DNA of 9,266 nucleotides from Candidatus Helarchaeota archaeon (GCA_013375405.1 JABXJU010000181.1:1-9266); one strand, 5' to 3'; positions 1 to 6,735 are shown, counted from the stretch's first letter. The notes: generated by a model from the letters alone, not told the origin. Program-made: numbers and translations.

Positions 1-1101
1 GTCGAGATTCCATTACCGAAACCCGGTTTAAAACCATCATGGATACCTGGAATCACGTTGACGAGTTCTACAATTGGAATCATTAAGATTACGACCGAAG
101 ATGGGCTCGAAGGATACGGTCTTGGGACGGGAATTGGGCAAAATATCCGCCCATTCCTCGACCGAGTTTCTATCCCGGTAATATCAGGGTTGATTGGCGA
201 ACCGTTCGGGGTCGAAAAGATAATGAAAATTTTCCGGACCGAAGGAGAATTAGGTCCCCGTCCATATGGTCTCGAATTGGCGTTATGGGATTTGATCGGG
301 AAAATATGCAAACAACCTGTTTATCGATTGCTAGGTGGCTTTCAAAATAAAGTTAAGGCATATTGTTCCACTGCTGAGTTGAAATCCGCCACGAAAATGG
401 TCAAAGACGCCCAGGATGCTGTTGAAATGGGCTTCAAAGGGATTAAGCTGAGAGCACGAAGGAAAAAGATTTCCAAAGATATAGAGGTTGTTCAAGCCGT
501 CCGAGACGCTGTTGGAGATGATATCGCTATAATGGTGGATGCTAATCAAGCTTGGGGTAGTTTACCACCATTTTGGAGCGTAAAGACTGCAATAAAATTC
601 GGCAAAGCTCTAGATAAAATAGATGCTGCTTGGCTCGAGGAGCCCTTACGCGAAAAAAATGTCCAAGGTATAAAAGAATTAAGAAACACTATTGAAACCC
701 CTGTAGCTGGTGGCGAGCTAGGAAACGACATTTTCTTCTACCGCGATTTGCTCGTAAACGATGTCTACGATATAATTCAAGCGGATATCACCTTCTCAGG
801 AGGAATTCTTGAATGTCGAAAAATTGCTGGAATGTGCGAAGCCTTCTGTAAGGACCTTGTACCCCATGCTTGGAATAGCGGACTGGCAATCGCAGGAACC
901 TTGCAGTTAATAGGCGCTATCCCCAATTGTTCTTGGCTCGAATTCCCGCATGCCCCGCCATGTTGGACTGCTGATGTGAGAGATGCAATACTCACTAAAC
1001 CCCTTTTAATAGATAAACGGGGATATATTGAAATCCCCCAAGGTCCGGGGCTTGGTGTCGAATTAAATTGGGCGATTATTGAAAAATATCGGGTTAAATA
1101 A
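1..1101 (+). CDS. Mandelate racemase/muconate lactonizing enzyme family protein (acid-sugar dehydratase-like), 5' partial
   Basis: The frame is open from base 1, so the gene begins outside the window; the TTG at 58 is only an internal codon. The protein belongs to the enolase superfamily, mandelate racemase subgroup: cytoplasmic Mg-dependent enzymes that take a proton from the carbon next to a carboxylate, most often to dehydrate sugar acids. Counting from codon 58, the visible landmarks are K130-L-R132 (the KxK position), metal ligands D161 in VDANQAW, E194/E195 in WLEEPL and E220 in AGGE, the D243 and H270 dyad (QADITFSGG, VPHAW), E295 in WLEF, and the usual C-terminal GPGLGVEL. The Asp-His dyad and capping Glu fit a dehydratase. 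The second residue of KxK is Arg instead of Lys, so the substrate cannot be named. It lies upstream of a transporter and a glycosidase on the same strand. Family assignment is firm; reaction is inferred. Confidence 0.93.
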   Translation, partial: VEIPLPKPGLKPSWIPGITLTSSTIGIIKITTEDGLEGYGLGTGIGQNIRPFLDRVSIPVISGLIGEPFGVEKIMKIFRTEGELGPRPYGLELALWDLIGKICKQPVYRLLGGFQNKVKAYCSTAELKSATKMVKDAQDAVEMGFKGIKLRARRKKISKDIEVVQAVRDAVGDDIAIMVDANQAWGSLPPFWSVKTAIKFGKALDKIDAAWLEEPLREKNVQGIKELRNTIETPVAGGELGNDIFFYRDLLVNDVYDIIQADITFSGGILECRKIAGMCEAFCKDLVPHAWNSGLAIAGTLQLIGAIPNCSWLEFPHAPPCWTADVRDAILTKPLLIDKRGYIEIPQGPGLGVELNWAIIEKYRVK

Positions 1102-1218
1102 ATAATTTTATCTTTCATATCGTGTATTTCTTCCGATTCCTCGTGAAATTATTTTCGAAGGGTCAATTTTCTCATCTAATGGAGTTTCATGGGTTACATC
1201 TAAGGTTATACCCTATTA

Positions 1219-1250
1219 CTTATAATTACAAGATCAAAATTGTAGATGTG
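1219..1250 (+). promoter_or_regulatory. Archaeal TATA box and leaderless start for the transporter gene
   Basis: CTTATAATT at 1219-1227 is centred about 25 bases before the GTG at 1248, which is the usual spacing from an archaeal TATA box to the transcription start. No SD sequence precedes the GTG. A leaderless mRNA beginning at or near 1248 explains both facts. The 146 bases from 1102 to 1247 hold nothing else I can identify. Confidence 0.45.
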
Positions 1251-2144
1251 AAAGATTTGAGTTACTTATTAGGAATTTTTATCGCAATCGCAGCGGGGGT
1301 AGTTTCCAACGTCGGCATGTTGATGCAAAAAAAGGCAATAAATGATTTACCTGAAGAAGAAAAAAAAATTGGCAAGGGGTTATTCAAAAAGCCATTGTGG
1401 CTCTCAGGCATTATTATAGGCGTGATTCTTGCAGCTGCCTTATTCTTTCTCGCTAATACGCCGCAGTGGGGAGTAGGAGCAGCGTTAGTCCCCGGTTTAG
1501 CTGCCTCAGGCTTGATAATCCTAACCATCGGCTCTATTAAGTTATTGAATGAGGAGGTGACTAAACATGATGTTCTAGGAATTTTATTGATGATAGGCGG
1601 GATAGCTCTTCTCGGATTTAGCGAATTGGAAATTAAAATTGTAGATACTTCAATATTTTCAAATATAGGGTTTCTCATCCGGGCCATAGTTTTTACTCTA
1701 ACGTTTGTTGGTATTTCAATTTCTTGTCAGATACTCCAGAAGACGCGTGAAAAATACAGGGGGATTCTTTTGGCTGTCTATTCGGGTTCTATGTTTGCCA
1801 TGCAGAATCTATGGGTCGCCTTTGTGATGGGGCTCTTTGGGCCCGTTTTTGGATCAGGGCGGTATCTCATACTATTTGCTATAACTTGCATAATCATAAT
1901 AATAGGAAACGTTATGGGTATTTTTAAGATTCAACAGGCCTACCTATATGGAGAAGTGAGTAAATTAATTCCTGTTCAGAATGGACCTATGCAGATCGGT
2001 CCGATTTTTATATATTTTGCGATTTTCATGTGGGCGCCACCAAAAGTCTATTCCTTGCCCTTCATGATTGGTGGTGTGATTCTCATTCTTTCGAGTTCAA
2101 TCTTCCTTGCCAAACGCCAAGCACAGCTAGAGGAAATAAAATAA
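1248..2144 (+). CDS. DMT-superfamily (NIPA/EamA-like) multi-pass membrane transporter
   Basis: A 298-residue integral membrane protein with about nine hydrophobic segments (near residues 6-24, 50-68, 75-98, 108-125, 139-161, 171-194, 205-226, 248-262 and 268-287). The GVVSNVGMLMQKKA start and the VPGLAASG...LNEEVTKHDVLGILLMIGGIALL block resemble the drug/metabolite transporter superfamily, in particular the NIPA-like branch, some eukaryotic members of which move Mg2+. The substrate cannot be read from sequence. The frame stays open upstream to a GTG at 1122 and an ATG at 1179. I prefer GTG 1248 because the stretch before it reads like untranslated DNA, a TATA box sits 25 bases upstream, and the first membrane helix begins right after it. 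The neighbours, a sugar-acid dehydratase and an alpha-glycosidase, make a sugar or sugar-acid substrate possible, but this is only context. Confidence 0.8.
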   Translation: MKDLSYLLGIFIAIAAGVVSNVGMLMQKKAINDLPEEEKKIGKGLFKKPLWLSGIIIGVILAAALFFLANTPQWGVGAALVPGLAASGLIILTIGSIKLLNEEVTKHDVLGILLMIGGIALLGFSELEIKIVDTSIFSNIGFLIRAIVFTLTFVGISISCQILQKTREKYRGILLAVYSGSMFAMQNLWVAFVMGLFGPVFGSGRYLILFAITCIIIIIGNVMGIFKIQQAYLYGEVSKLIPVQNGPMQIGPIFIYFAIFMWAPPKVYSLPFMIGGVILILSSSIFLAKRQAQLEEIK

Positions 2145-2147
2145 GTT

Positions 2148-3413
2148 ATGAGAAGTCAGTTGGGAGCGGCTGAATTTATGGAAATTAATGAAGTGAAGGA
2201 AAAAGCACGCGCCGTTTTAGAGGGTAATTTAGTAGCGGGAGAAAATTTCTTCTATACCTGTCCTAGTACTGGCACCTACCAGCATCAATGGCTGTGGGAC
2301 AGTTCATTCCACGCAATAATTTGGACCTATTTTGATCCCGAGAATGCGAAAAAAGAATTAATAAGTTTAGTAGCAAATCAGTTTGAAAACGGGATGCTTC
2401 CGCATATGAATTACTGGAAATCTGCATCAGGGCTTCTCCCACGACTAAGCGATTGGCTTTTTGGGCGATTATGGCCTGAAAAAAACCGCAGTTACATAAC
2501 CCAGCCCCCTGTGATTGCACAAGCCGTGGAAGCAGTTTTTCTTAAAACTCAAGATAAAAATTTTCTCGCGCATATGATTAATCCTCTTAAACGCTATTTT
2601 GACTGGCTCCATCTCGAACGAAATGAACGAATCTCTGGAGATGGTCTGGTTTCTGTTGTGCATCCCTGGGAAACTGGAATGGATCTTTTGCCCATATGGG
2701 ACCACATTCATAAAATTAAACGGTTCTTTGCGTGGCGGGCGAGCCTCTTTATTATTAAAGTAATTAAGCAGTATAATAAAGTTGATTGGGATATTGAACG
2801 GATTAAAGAATTGGATTTATTTTTAGTCAAAGATGTAGCATTCAATGTAATTTACATTTTGAATTTAGTTTCCTTAGCAAATCTCTGTGACTCGCTTGAT
2901 CAAAGGGATCAAGGGGATGTGTATCGTTCTCGTGCAAAAACCGCTCAAATTGCATTGGAAACGAAATGCTGGGATGATAAAACTGAATTCTTTTATTCTA
3001 TACATTCGATTGAAGATACCATCTTACCAGAAATAACAATTTCAGGCCTATTTCCAATCTGTTTAGATATTACGCGTAAGAAATTAGATGCGCTCGTGAA
3101 GGAGCATCTTTTGAACGAAGATGAATTTTGGTTGTCCTATCCCATCCCAAGTGTTGCTAAATCATCATCGAAATTTAAAGCTAAAGGATCTTCCATGGTT
3201 CTCTGGCGCGGTCCGACTTGGCTAAATTGTAACTGGTACATCGTAAAGGGATTACAACACCATGGATTTGATGACTATGCCTCCGAAATTATTCAAAAGA
3301 TGGTTGAAATGATCAAAATTTCTGGATTTCGAGAACAATATAATCCTTTTACAGCGCAAGGATATGGCGCAAAGAATTTTGGATGGTCTACTCTAATTGT
3401 AGATCTACTTTAA
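2148..3413 (+). CDS. GH63-type alpha-glycosidase, mannosylglycerate hydrolase-like
   Basis: A 421-residue protein with the (alpha/alpha)6-barrel signatures of glycoside hydrolase family 63: WLWDSSFHA at 48-56, HPWETGMD at 172-179, WRGPTWLNCNWY at 353-364 and GFREQYNPFTAQGYG near 393-407, ending in FGWSTLIVDLL. In characterised bacterial mannosylglycerate hydrolases the catalytic pair is an Asp in the PWExGMD motif and a Glu in the ExYNPxTG-type motif; here these would be D179 and E396. The protein has no signal peptide, so it probably acts in the cytoplasm on a small alpha-glycoside such as mannosyl- or glucosylglycerate, or on short alpha-glucosides. The ATG lies 3 bp after the transporter stop, suggesting cotranscription. 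A second ATG at 2178, preceded by GGGAG about 11 bases upstream, is an equally reasonable start and would remove ten residues. Fold and family are confident; substrate is not. Confidence 0.88.
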   Translation: MRSQLGAAEFMEINEVKEKARAVLEGNLVAGENFFYTCPSTGTYQHQWLWDSSFHAIIWTYFDPENAKKELISLVANQFENGMLPHMNYWKSASGLLPRLSDWLFGRLWPEKNRSYITQPPVIAQAVEAVFLKTQDKNFLAHMINPLKRYFDWLHLERNERISGDGLVSVVHPWETGMDLLPIWDHIHKIKRFFAWRASLFIIKVIKQYNKVDWDIERIKELDLFLVKDVAFNVIYILNLVSLANLCDSLDQRDQGDVYRSRAKTAQIALETKCWDDKTEFFYSIHSIEDTILPEITISGLFPICLDITRKKLDALVKEHLLNEDEFWLSYPIPSVAKSSSKFKAKGSSMVLWRGPTWLNCNWYIVKGLQHHGFDDYASEIIQKMVEMIKISGFREQYNPFTAQGYGAKNFGWSTLIVDLL

Positions 3414-3430
3414 CTCGACTCATATCTAAA

Positions 3431-3449
3431 TAGGGACTTCAAGTCCCTA
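3431..3449. repeat. Perfect 19-bp palindrome (9-bp arms, 1-bp centre)
   Basis: TAGGGACTT-C-AAGTCCCTA is a perfect inverted repeat between the glycosidase stop and the next gene's TATA box. In RNA it could form a 7-bp stem with a 5-base loop. No T-tract follows, so it does not look like an intrinsic terminator. It lies about 22 bases upstream of the TATA box at 3471, which suits an operator or activator site for a dimeric regulator, possibly the winged-helix protein encoded in the same transcription unit. That role is inferred. Confidence 0.5.
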
Positions 3450-3470
3450 GGTACCATAAATCCTTACAAA

Positions 3471-3510
3471 TTTAAATACCCTGTCCCCTATTATCTCTAA
3501 TGGTGATATT
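3471..3510 (+). promoter_or_regulatory. TATA box and Shine-Dalgarno site for the membrane protein/regulator pair
   Basis: TTTAAATAC at 3471-3479, preceded by an A-rich ACAAA that could act as a BRE, is a good archaeal TATA box. A transcript would start near 3501. GGTGAT at 3502-3507 matches the archaeal anti-SD sequence just before the ATG at 3511, giving a very short leader. Confidence 0.6.
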
Positions 3511-4200
3511 ATGAACAATTTGGAACCAGAAAGCGATGAATTACTTAAAAGTCAACAAAATTTATTTGAAAAAATTCAACACAACAATCGATTATTTCGA
3601 ATCCACTTCAACTTATTAGTTATATTTCTGATTACTTCCGTGCTGGCTACTATATTGTTAATTTACTCTCTATTTACATCTTTACCGACTCCACTTAGTC
3701 CGTACTCTATAATACAAATGATTTTATTAATTGTAATGATTATTATAATAGGGTTTCAAATAAGGTTTCATAGTTCGTTTTTAGTTAAAGCAAATCGCTC
3801 ATTGCGTAATATTGAACGAGCCCCCTCCGCCTTATATTATGGTCTTACTTCATACGTTAATACCTTATCTTCGGTTTTTAATCCTTCAGATATAAAAAAA
3901 CCATTAAGTCAACTATTGACTTATTATCTCTTTTCACATCTCTATCTAGGTTTTTTTACACTATTTTTATTTTCAAACGTTGCAGATCTTGCTAATACTG
4001 ATTTCCCACTGGAACCAGTGTTAGCCATTTTATATTTTATAATGTTAGCTATTTGGTTTTGCATATTCATCTCATTAATGAAAATAAAAAAGAATGTTCA
4101 GAAATGGGAAGATAAATTCACAAAATTAGAAACATGGGCTCAGGATCTAGAAGAAGATACCTCTGAAGGGGCAGCTTTTAGAGGAGAAGATGATGAATGA
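3511..4200 (+). CDS. Four-helix membrane protein of unknown function
   Basis: I do not recognise this 229-residue protein. It has an acidic, helical N-terminal tail (1-30) and four hydrophobic segments near residues 32-55, 66-84, 135-158 and 168-190. They are arranged as two hairpins separated by a polar loop of about 50 residues. A charged C-terminal tail rich in Asp and Glu (about 199-229) follows and probably faces the cytoplasm. There is no signal peptide and no obvious catalytic or metal site. The start is supported by GGTGAT just upstream. The stop overlaps the start of a winged-helix regulator, so the two are almost certainly translated together. Membrane protein plus small regulator pairs are common in archaea, and a membrane-held partner for the regulator is one possibility. 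The region is more AT-rich than the genes to its left. Confidence 0.75.
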   Translation: MNNLEPESDELLKSQQNLFEKIQHNNRLFRIHFNLLVIFLITSVLATILLIYSLFTSLPTPLSPYSIIQMILLIVMIIIIGFQIRFHSSFLVKANRSLRNIERAPSALYYGLTSYVNTLSSVFNPSDIKKPLSQLLTYYLFSHLYLGFFTLFLFSNVADLANTDFPLEPVLAILYFIMLAIWFCIFISLMKIKKNVQKWEDKFTKLETWAQDLEEDTSEGAAFRGEDDE

Positions 4201-4522
4201 GCCAAATAACTCTCTTGATGTAGTTGTTATGAATTCTTCAAAACGAAGCAAATTTGAGATCTGGTCTGAAGTCCTGGAATCATGTCTGAGGAGACCTCGG
4301 AGTCAGACTTGGTTATTACGAAAAATTCGTTTAAAAACGAAAACTATCAAGACTACACTCCAATTTCTAGAATCAAGAGATCTTCTTGAACAAATCGAAG
4401 ATACTGGTATAATTAAATATCTAACAACAGAAAAAGGAGAAAAAGCATTAATACAATTCTATACTTTGATAATAGAGTTTTTTGATTTAAAAGCCACAAC
4501 CAAAGATGAAAAAAGCAGTTAG
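4193..4522 (+). CDS. Small winged-helix DNA-binding protein (HTH_45/ArnR1-like)
   Basis: This 109-residue protein has the layout of the archaeal winged-helix family HTH_45: KRSKFEIWSEVLESCL as first helix, RSQTWLLRKIRLKTKTIKTTLQFL as helix-turn-recognition helix, LLEQIEDTGIIKYLTTEKG as the wing with its typical T-x-KG ending, then a C-terminal helix (about 82-100) that often mediates dimerisation. The function is transcriptional control; the targets are unknown. Two ATGs stand in tandem at 4190 and 4193. GAGGAG at 4181-4186 lies 3 bases from the first and 6 from the second, so I choose 4193. The reading frame overlaps the end of the membrane-protein gene by 8 bp (11 if 4190 is used), which implies translational coupling. 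It may control its own operon through the palindrome at 3431-3449 (inferred). Confidence 0.8.
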   Translation: MNEPNNSLDVVVMNSSKRSKFEIWSEVLESCLRRPRSQTWLLRKIRLKTKTIKTTLQFLESRDLLEQIEDTGIIKYLTTEKGEKALIQFYTLIIEFFDLKATTKDEKSS

Positions 4523-4526
4523 ATAA

Positions 4527-6389
4527 CTAATTCTTTTTTCGTAGTTTCTTAAAAAAATTTTTGAGTTTTTGCGATATTACCAGCTTAGCGGAACTCACGA
4601 TTTCTGAAAATGTCATCCAGGGAAGTACATCTTTTTTGTTATCAATTAAATGATACTTTGCTTTTGATAGGCTGTTCCATGGTAAAGATTTTGGATTAAA
4701 AAGGCCGCTTTTAGGGTCCGTCCACCATTGTACTCGTTGTTTTATTATTTCAATTGATACAGAATCCCACCCCTTATAAGTAGTATAGCAATGGAAAGTG
4801 TCCATCTCTTTCATTAGATGAAAAATTTTTTGAATAATTCCTTGTTTTCGTCTTTCAGAATCAAGGGAATAGTATTTAAAGAGGAGATTTAAAATAATAA
4901 TCGTTTCTTGAATGCTTTTCAATGGTTCTGGTACATTTTTTTGTTGTTTAGTGACCGTTTTTAAGATTCTTTTACATTCTTTTAATTTATTTTTATCCAA
5001 ATGTCTCCAAAAATCTTCAAGTAATAGGATTGCATTTGTAATTTGTTCTTTTTCCTTAATAGATGATGAGAGCAAACCCGCAATTTCGCTAACGATATCC
5101 TCGACTTCAATTTCAGGATTCCAAAGATATCTTCCAAGAGCATAATCATTAATAAAACGAGCTTTAGGTATTATCCTATACCCAATAACTCCTTTTAATC
5201 TCAACCCAAATTCTTGAATTGAATCCAATATTCGTTCTTTTAACAAATTTAGATGAGGTCTAGGAAAGATAGCTTGGTTTTCCATACCGGCTTCAGGATC
5301 TATAAAAAATATAAAATCAAATATCTCGTAACCTTGGTCTGCAGCCATTTGTAAAGTTTTTCTATTTACATCTGCGATCTTGACATCCTTTGGAATCTTA
5401 GAAAACAACTTATCCCGTAGCCCTTTAATCGCTGGTGTTTCAAAATTCTCCTTAAAATTGGCAAACCATGTGATAAAGAAGAGACGCTCTGGTTCGGCAT
5501 TTTCTTTTATCAATTCCAAGTATTTAACAATAAGATCTACAATATTTTTCCTACAAGACTCACAATTGCATCCCCCACCCTCGAAGGCAAACAGAGAATT
5601 ACTCGGGACATGTTTAAATCTATTAAGAGTATATTTAAGGATTTTTTCTCCAATTTCTTTTCCTTTTTGGCTACAATAAGAAATTCCTTGATAGCCCCAG
5701 ATAGTCGCTCTGATCTCAGGATATTTAATCCATAAATCAGGGTGGATCTGATTAAAAACAACCAGTAAAACAATTTCAAGACCTATTTCTGCGGCATATT
5801 GAAAGACTGCTTCAAAAAGATCATATCTCCACGAATTCTTTTTCAATTCATCGATATCCGGATGGAATAGCATCCACGTACCAATTAAAAATTCAACCGA
5901 TGTGTAGTTAAAGGAACGAATCCTATTCAAGTACTCTTTCCATTGGGAAAGACTCCAGGTGTCGGTGGATAATCCATCTAAGCTAAATGGAAAATTCAGG
6001 ACTAGACCACGCGTTTCAAAATGCGGCGTTTGAAAATCATTCCAATTAATAGAAAATGGATCTCGTGTCTGATAGTCCCTTAGTTTCATATATAGATAGT
6101 AGATACCATTTGCAAGACCTCGGTCGCCTACTGCTAAAAGAAAAATCTCCCCTTCTTCATTTTGAACTTCGTTCTTATCAAAAGAAATTAAAAAATCATC
6201 TCTTTTTTTAAGATTATCGACTTGCTCCAAACTTAAGTTTTCAATTTCTTCTGAATTATTTTGCATTGTTAGAAATGTAAAACTTCTATTTGAATTTGAA
6301 TCGGGTTTCCCAATCCAACTTGTTAAAACCTTAATAGCTTGTTCAATTTGCTTGTTCCTATTCCCATTAAAGCTTATTTTGTAAATCAT
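4527..6389 (-). CDS. Glycoside hydrolase-like protein with GH20/GH67-type fold
   Basis: A 620-residue protein without signal peptide or membrane segment. Residues 81-106 (EIFLLAVGDRGLANGIYYLY and following) match the alpha/beta domain that precedes the barrel in GH20, GH67 and related hydrolases. From TRGLVLNFPF (126-135) a (beta/alpha)8 barrel seems to run to about residue 430. It includes FAFEGGGCNCESC at 268-279, in a position reminiscent of the acidic, Cys-bearing motif of these families, and YALGRYLWNPEIEVEDI at 416-432, which resembles the YxFGRLAWxP segment of GH67 alpha-glucuronidases. The rest is a helical C-terminal domain, ending in a lysine-rich tail. A carbohydrate-active role is likely, but I cannot place the catalytic acids with certainty, and a non-catalytic or new subfamily is possible. 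GTGAT at 6400-6396 supports the ATG at 6389. The gene is convergent with the regulator, 4 bp apart. Confidence 0.7.
   Translation of the reverse strand: MIYKISFNGNRNKQIEQAIKVLTSWIGKPDSNSNRSFTFLTMQNNSEEIENLSLEQVDNLKKRDDFLISFDKNEVQNEEGEIFLLAVGDRGLANGIYYLYMKLRDYQTRDPFSINWNDFQTPHFETRGLVLNFPFSLDGLSTDTWSLSQWKEYLNRIRSFNYTSVEFLIGTWMLFHPDIDELKKNSWRYDLFEAVFQYAAEIGLEIVLLVVFNQIHPDLWIKYPEIRATIWGYQGISYCSQKGKEIGEKILKYTLNRFKHVPSNSLFAFEGGGCNCESCRKNIVDLIVKYLELIKENAEPERLFFITWFANFKENFETPAIKGLRDKLFSKIPKDVKIADVNRKTLQMAADQGYEIFDFIFFIDPEAGMENQAIFPRPHLNLLKERILDSIQEFGLRLKGVIGYRIIPKARFINDYALGRYLWNPEIEVEDIVSEIAGLLSSSIKEKEQITNAILLLEDFWRHLDKNKLKECKRILKTVTKQQKNVPEPLKSIQETIIILNLLFKYYSLDSERRKQGIIQKIFHLMKEMDTFHCYTTYKGWDSVSIEIIKQRVQWWTDPKSGLFNPKSLPWNSLSKAKYHLIDNKKDVLPWMTFSEIVSSAKLVISQKLKNFFKKLRKKN
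4531..4558 (+). terminator. T-rich tract after the regulator gene, inside the end of the convergent gene
   Basis: After the stop of the winged-helix gene the plus strand reads through TTCTTTTTTC (4531-4540) and TTTCTTAAA. Archaeal RNA polymerase terminates at such T-runs without a hairpin. The same bases encode the lysine-rich tail of the minus-strand 620-residue protein, so the terminator, if real, is embedded in its coding sequence. Confidence 0.3.
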
Positions 6390-6395
6390 TTTTTT

Positions 6396-6437
6396 ATCAC
6401 TATTTTTGTAATTCAGAGATTATGTCCTTTTAAATTT
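6396..6437 (-). promoter_or_regulatory. Promoter and SD site of the 620-residue glycoside hydrolase-like gene
   Basis: Read on the minus strand, TTTAAAA (6434-6428) within AAATTTAAAAGG is a TATA-like box. It would place transcription start near 6405, just ahead of GTGAT (6400-6396), which lies 6 bases from the ATG at 6389. The box falls within the gene-proximal copy of a 29-bp tandem repeat, so the promoter itself is duplicated. Confidence 0.45.
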
Positions 6438-6466
6438 TAATTCAGAGATTGTGTCCTCTTTAATTT
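6409..6466. repeat. Two-copy 29-bp tandem direct repeat upstream of the glycoside hydrolase-like gene
   Basis: Bases 6409-6437 and 6438-6466 are head-to-tail copies with 26 of 29 positions identical; the differences are at 6422/6451, 6429/6458 and 6432/6461. The core shared on the plus strand is TAATTCAGAGATT followed by a variable base and TGTCCT. On the minus strand each copy begins with an A/T-rich TATA-like stretch. The array starts 20 bases before the ATG at 6389, so it could be a duplicated promoter or a pair of operator sites. The flanking 6467-6534 is plain AT-rich sequence apart from a weak GGAAA/TTTCC inverted repeat at 6500-6515. Confidence 0.75.
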
Positions 6467-6534
6467 TTAATTTTATGATTTTAATTTTATTACTTTAAAG
6501 GAAAGAAATATTTCCGAGTTTATCTTAAAAGAAG

Positions 6535-6657
6535 TTACATTTCAAGAAGGTAAACTCCAGTCATCCCGATGTTCTCGTTCCATACCTTTTTTATATCGGG
6601 TTTAATATATTTTTTCTTTTTCTTAGTTCCCGAATCGGCAGTCTTCTTTTTATCCAT
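6535..6657 (-). CDS. Small lysine-rich peptide, candidate RiPP precursor
   Basis: A 40-codon ORF from ATG at 6657 to TAA at 6537-6535. AGAGGA at 6670-6665 lies 7 bases upstream, a near-ideal SD site, and an in-frame TAA directly before the ATG fixes the start. The interval is clearly less AT-rich than the DNA around it, as expected for coding sequence. The peptide begins MDKKKTADSG, has a run of five lysines at 12-16, then YIKPDI at 17-22, VWNEN at 25-29 and IGMTGVYLLEM at 30-40. A YxxPxI/L motif after a basic leader occurs in precursors recognised by PqqD-like RRE domains in radical SAM and lasso-peptide systems. GMTGVY recalls the GMCGVY end of the mycofactocin precursor MftA, though here four more residues follow. 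A radical SAM gene with a SPASM-type domain and two glycosyltransferases lie to the right. Coding status is fairly likely; RiPP identity is speculative. Confidence 0.55.
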   Translation of the reverse strand: MDKKKTADSGTKKKKKYIKPDIKKVWNENIGMTGVYLLEM

Positions 6658-6664
6658 TTAATTA

Positions 6665-6720
6665 TCCTCTAATAGGTTTTAAGTAATGGGACAGTTATCA
6701 CAATTTTTTTTAATTTAATA
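6665..6720 (-). promoter_or_regulatory. SD site and AT-rich divergent promoter region of the small peptide gene
   Basis: On the minus strand AGAGGA (6670-6665) is 7 bases from the ATG at 6657. An A/T-only stretch at 6703-6720 could hold a TATA box for this gene, giving a leader of about 30 bases. The same stretch lies about 26 bases before the plus-strand GT4 start at 6736 and could also serve that gene from the other strand. Confidence 0.4.
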
Positions 6721-6735
6721 ATCTTTTTGTTATAT

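Noticed and set aside
777..1118. Minus-strand 113-residue reading frame
   Set aside because: It is antisense to the conserved C-terminal half of the mandelate racemase-group enzyme and shows no domain of its own.
1122..1247. N-terminal extension of the transporter starting at GTG 1122 or ATG 1179
   Set aside because: The added residues do not look like a signal or membrane segment, and the TATA-like box at 1219-1227 would lie inside the coding sequence.
3431..3449. Intrinsic terminator for the GH63 gene
   Set aside because: The hairpin is not followed by a T-tract, and archaeal termination does not normally rely on such hairpins.
6409..6466. Start of a CRISPR array
   Set aside because: The two 29-bp units are directly adjacent with no spacer, and there is no third copy or cas gene.
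6535..6657. Lasso-peptide precursor, because of YxxPxI followed by T-G
   Set aside because: Only seven residues follow the Thr, too few for a threaded lasso, and no lasso cyclase or B protein is present.
6727..6735. TTG start for the GT4 gene
   Set aside because: It only adds MLY before the family-typical MKVI and has no SD support.
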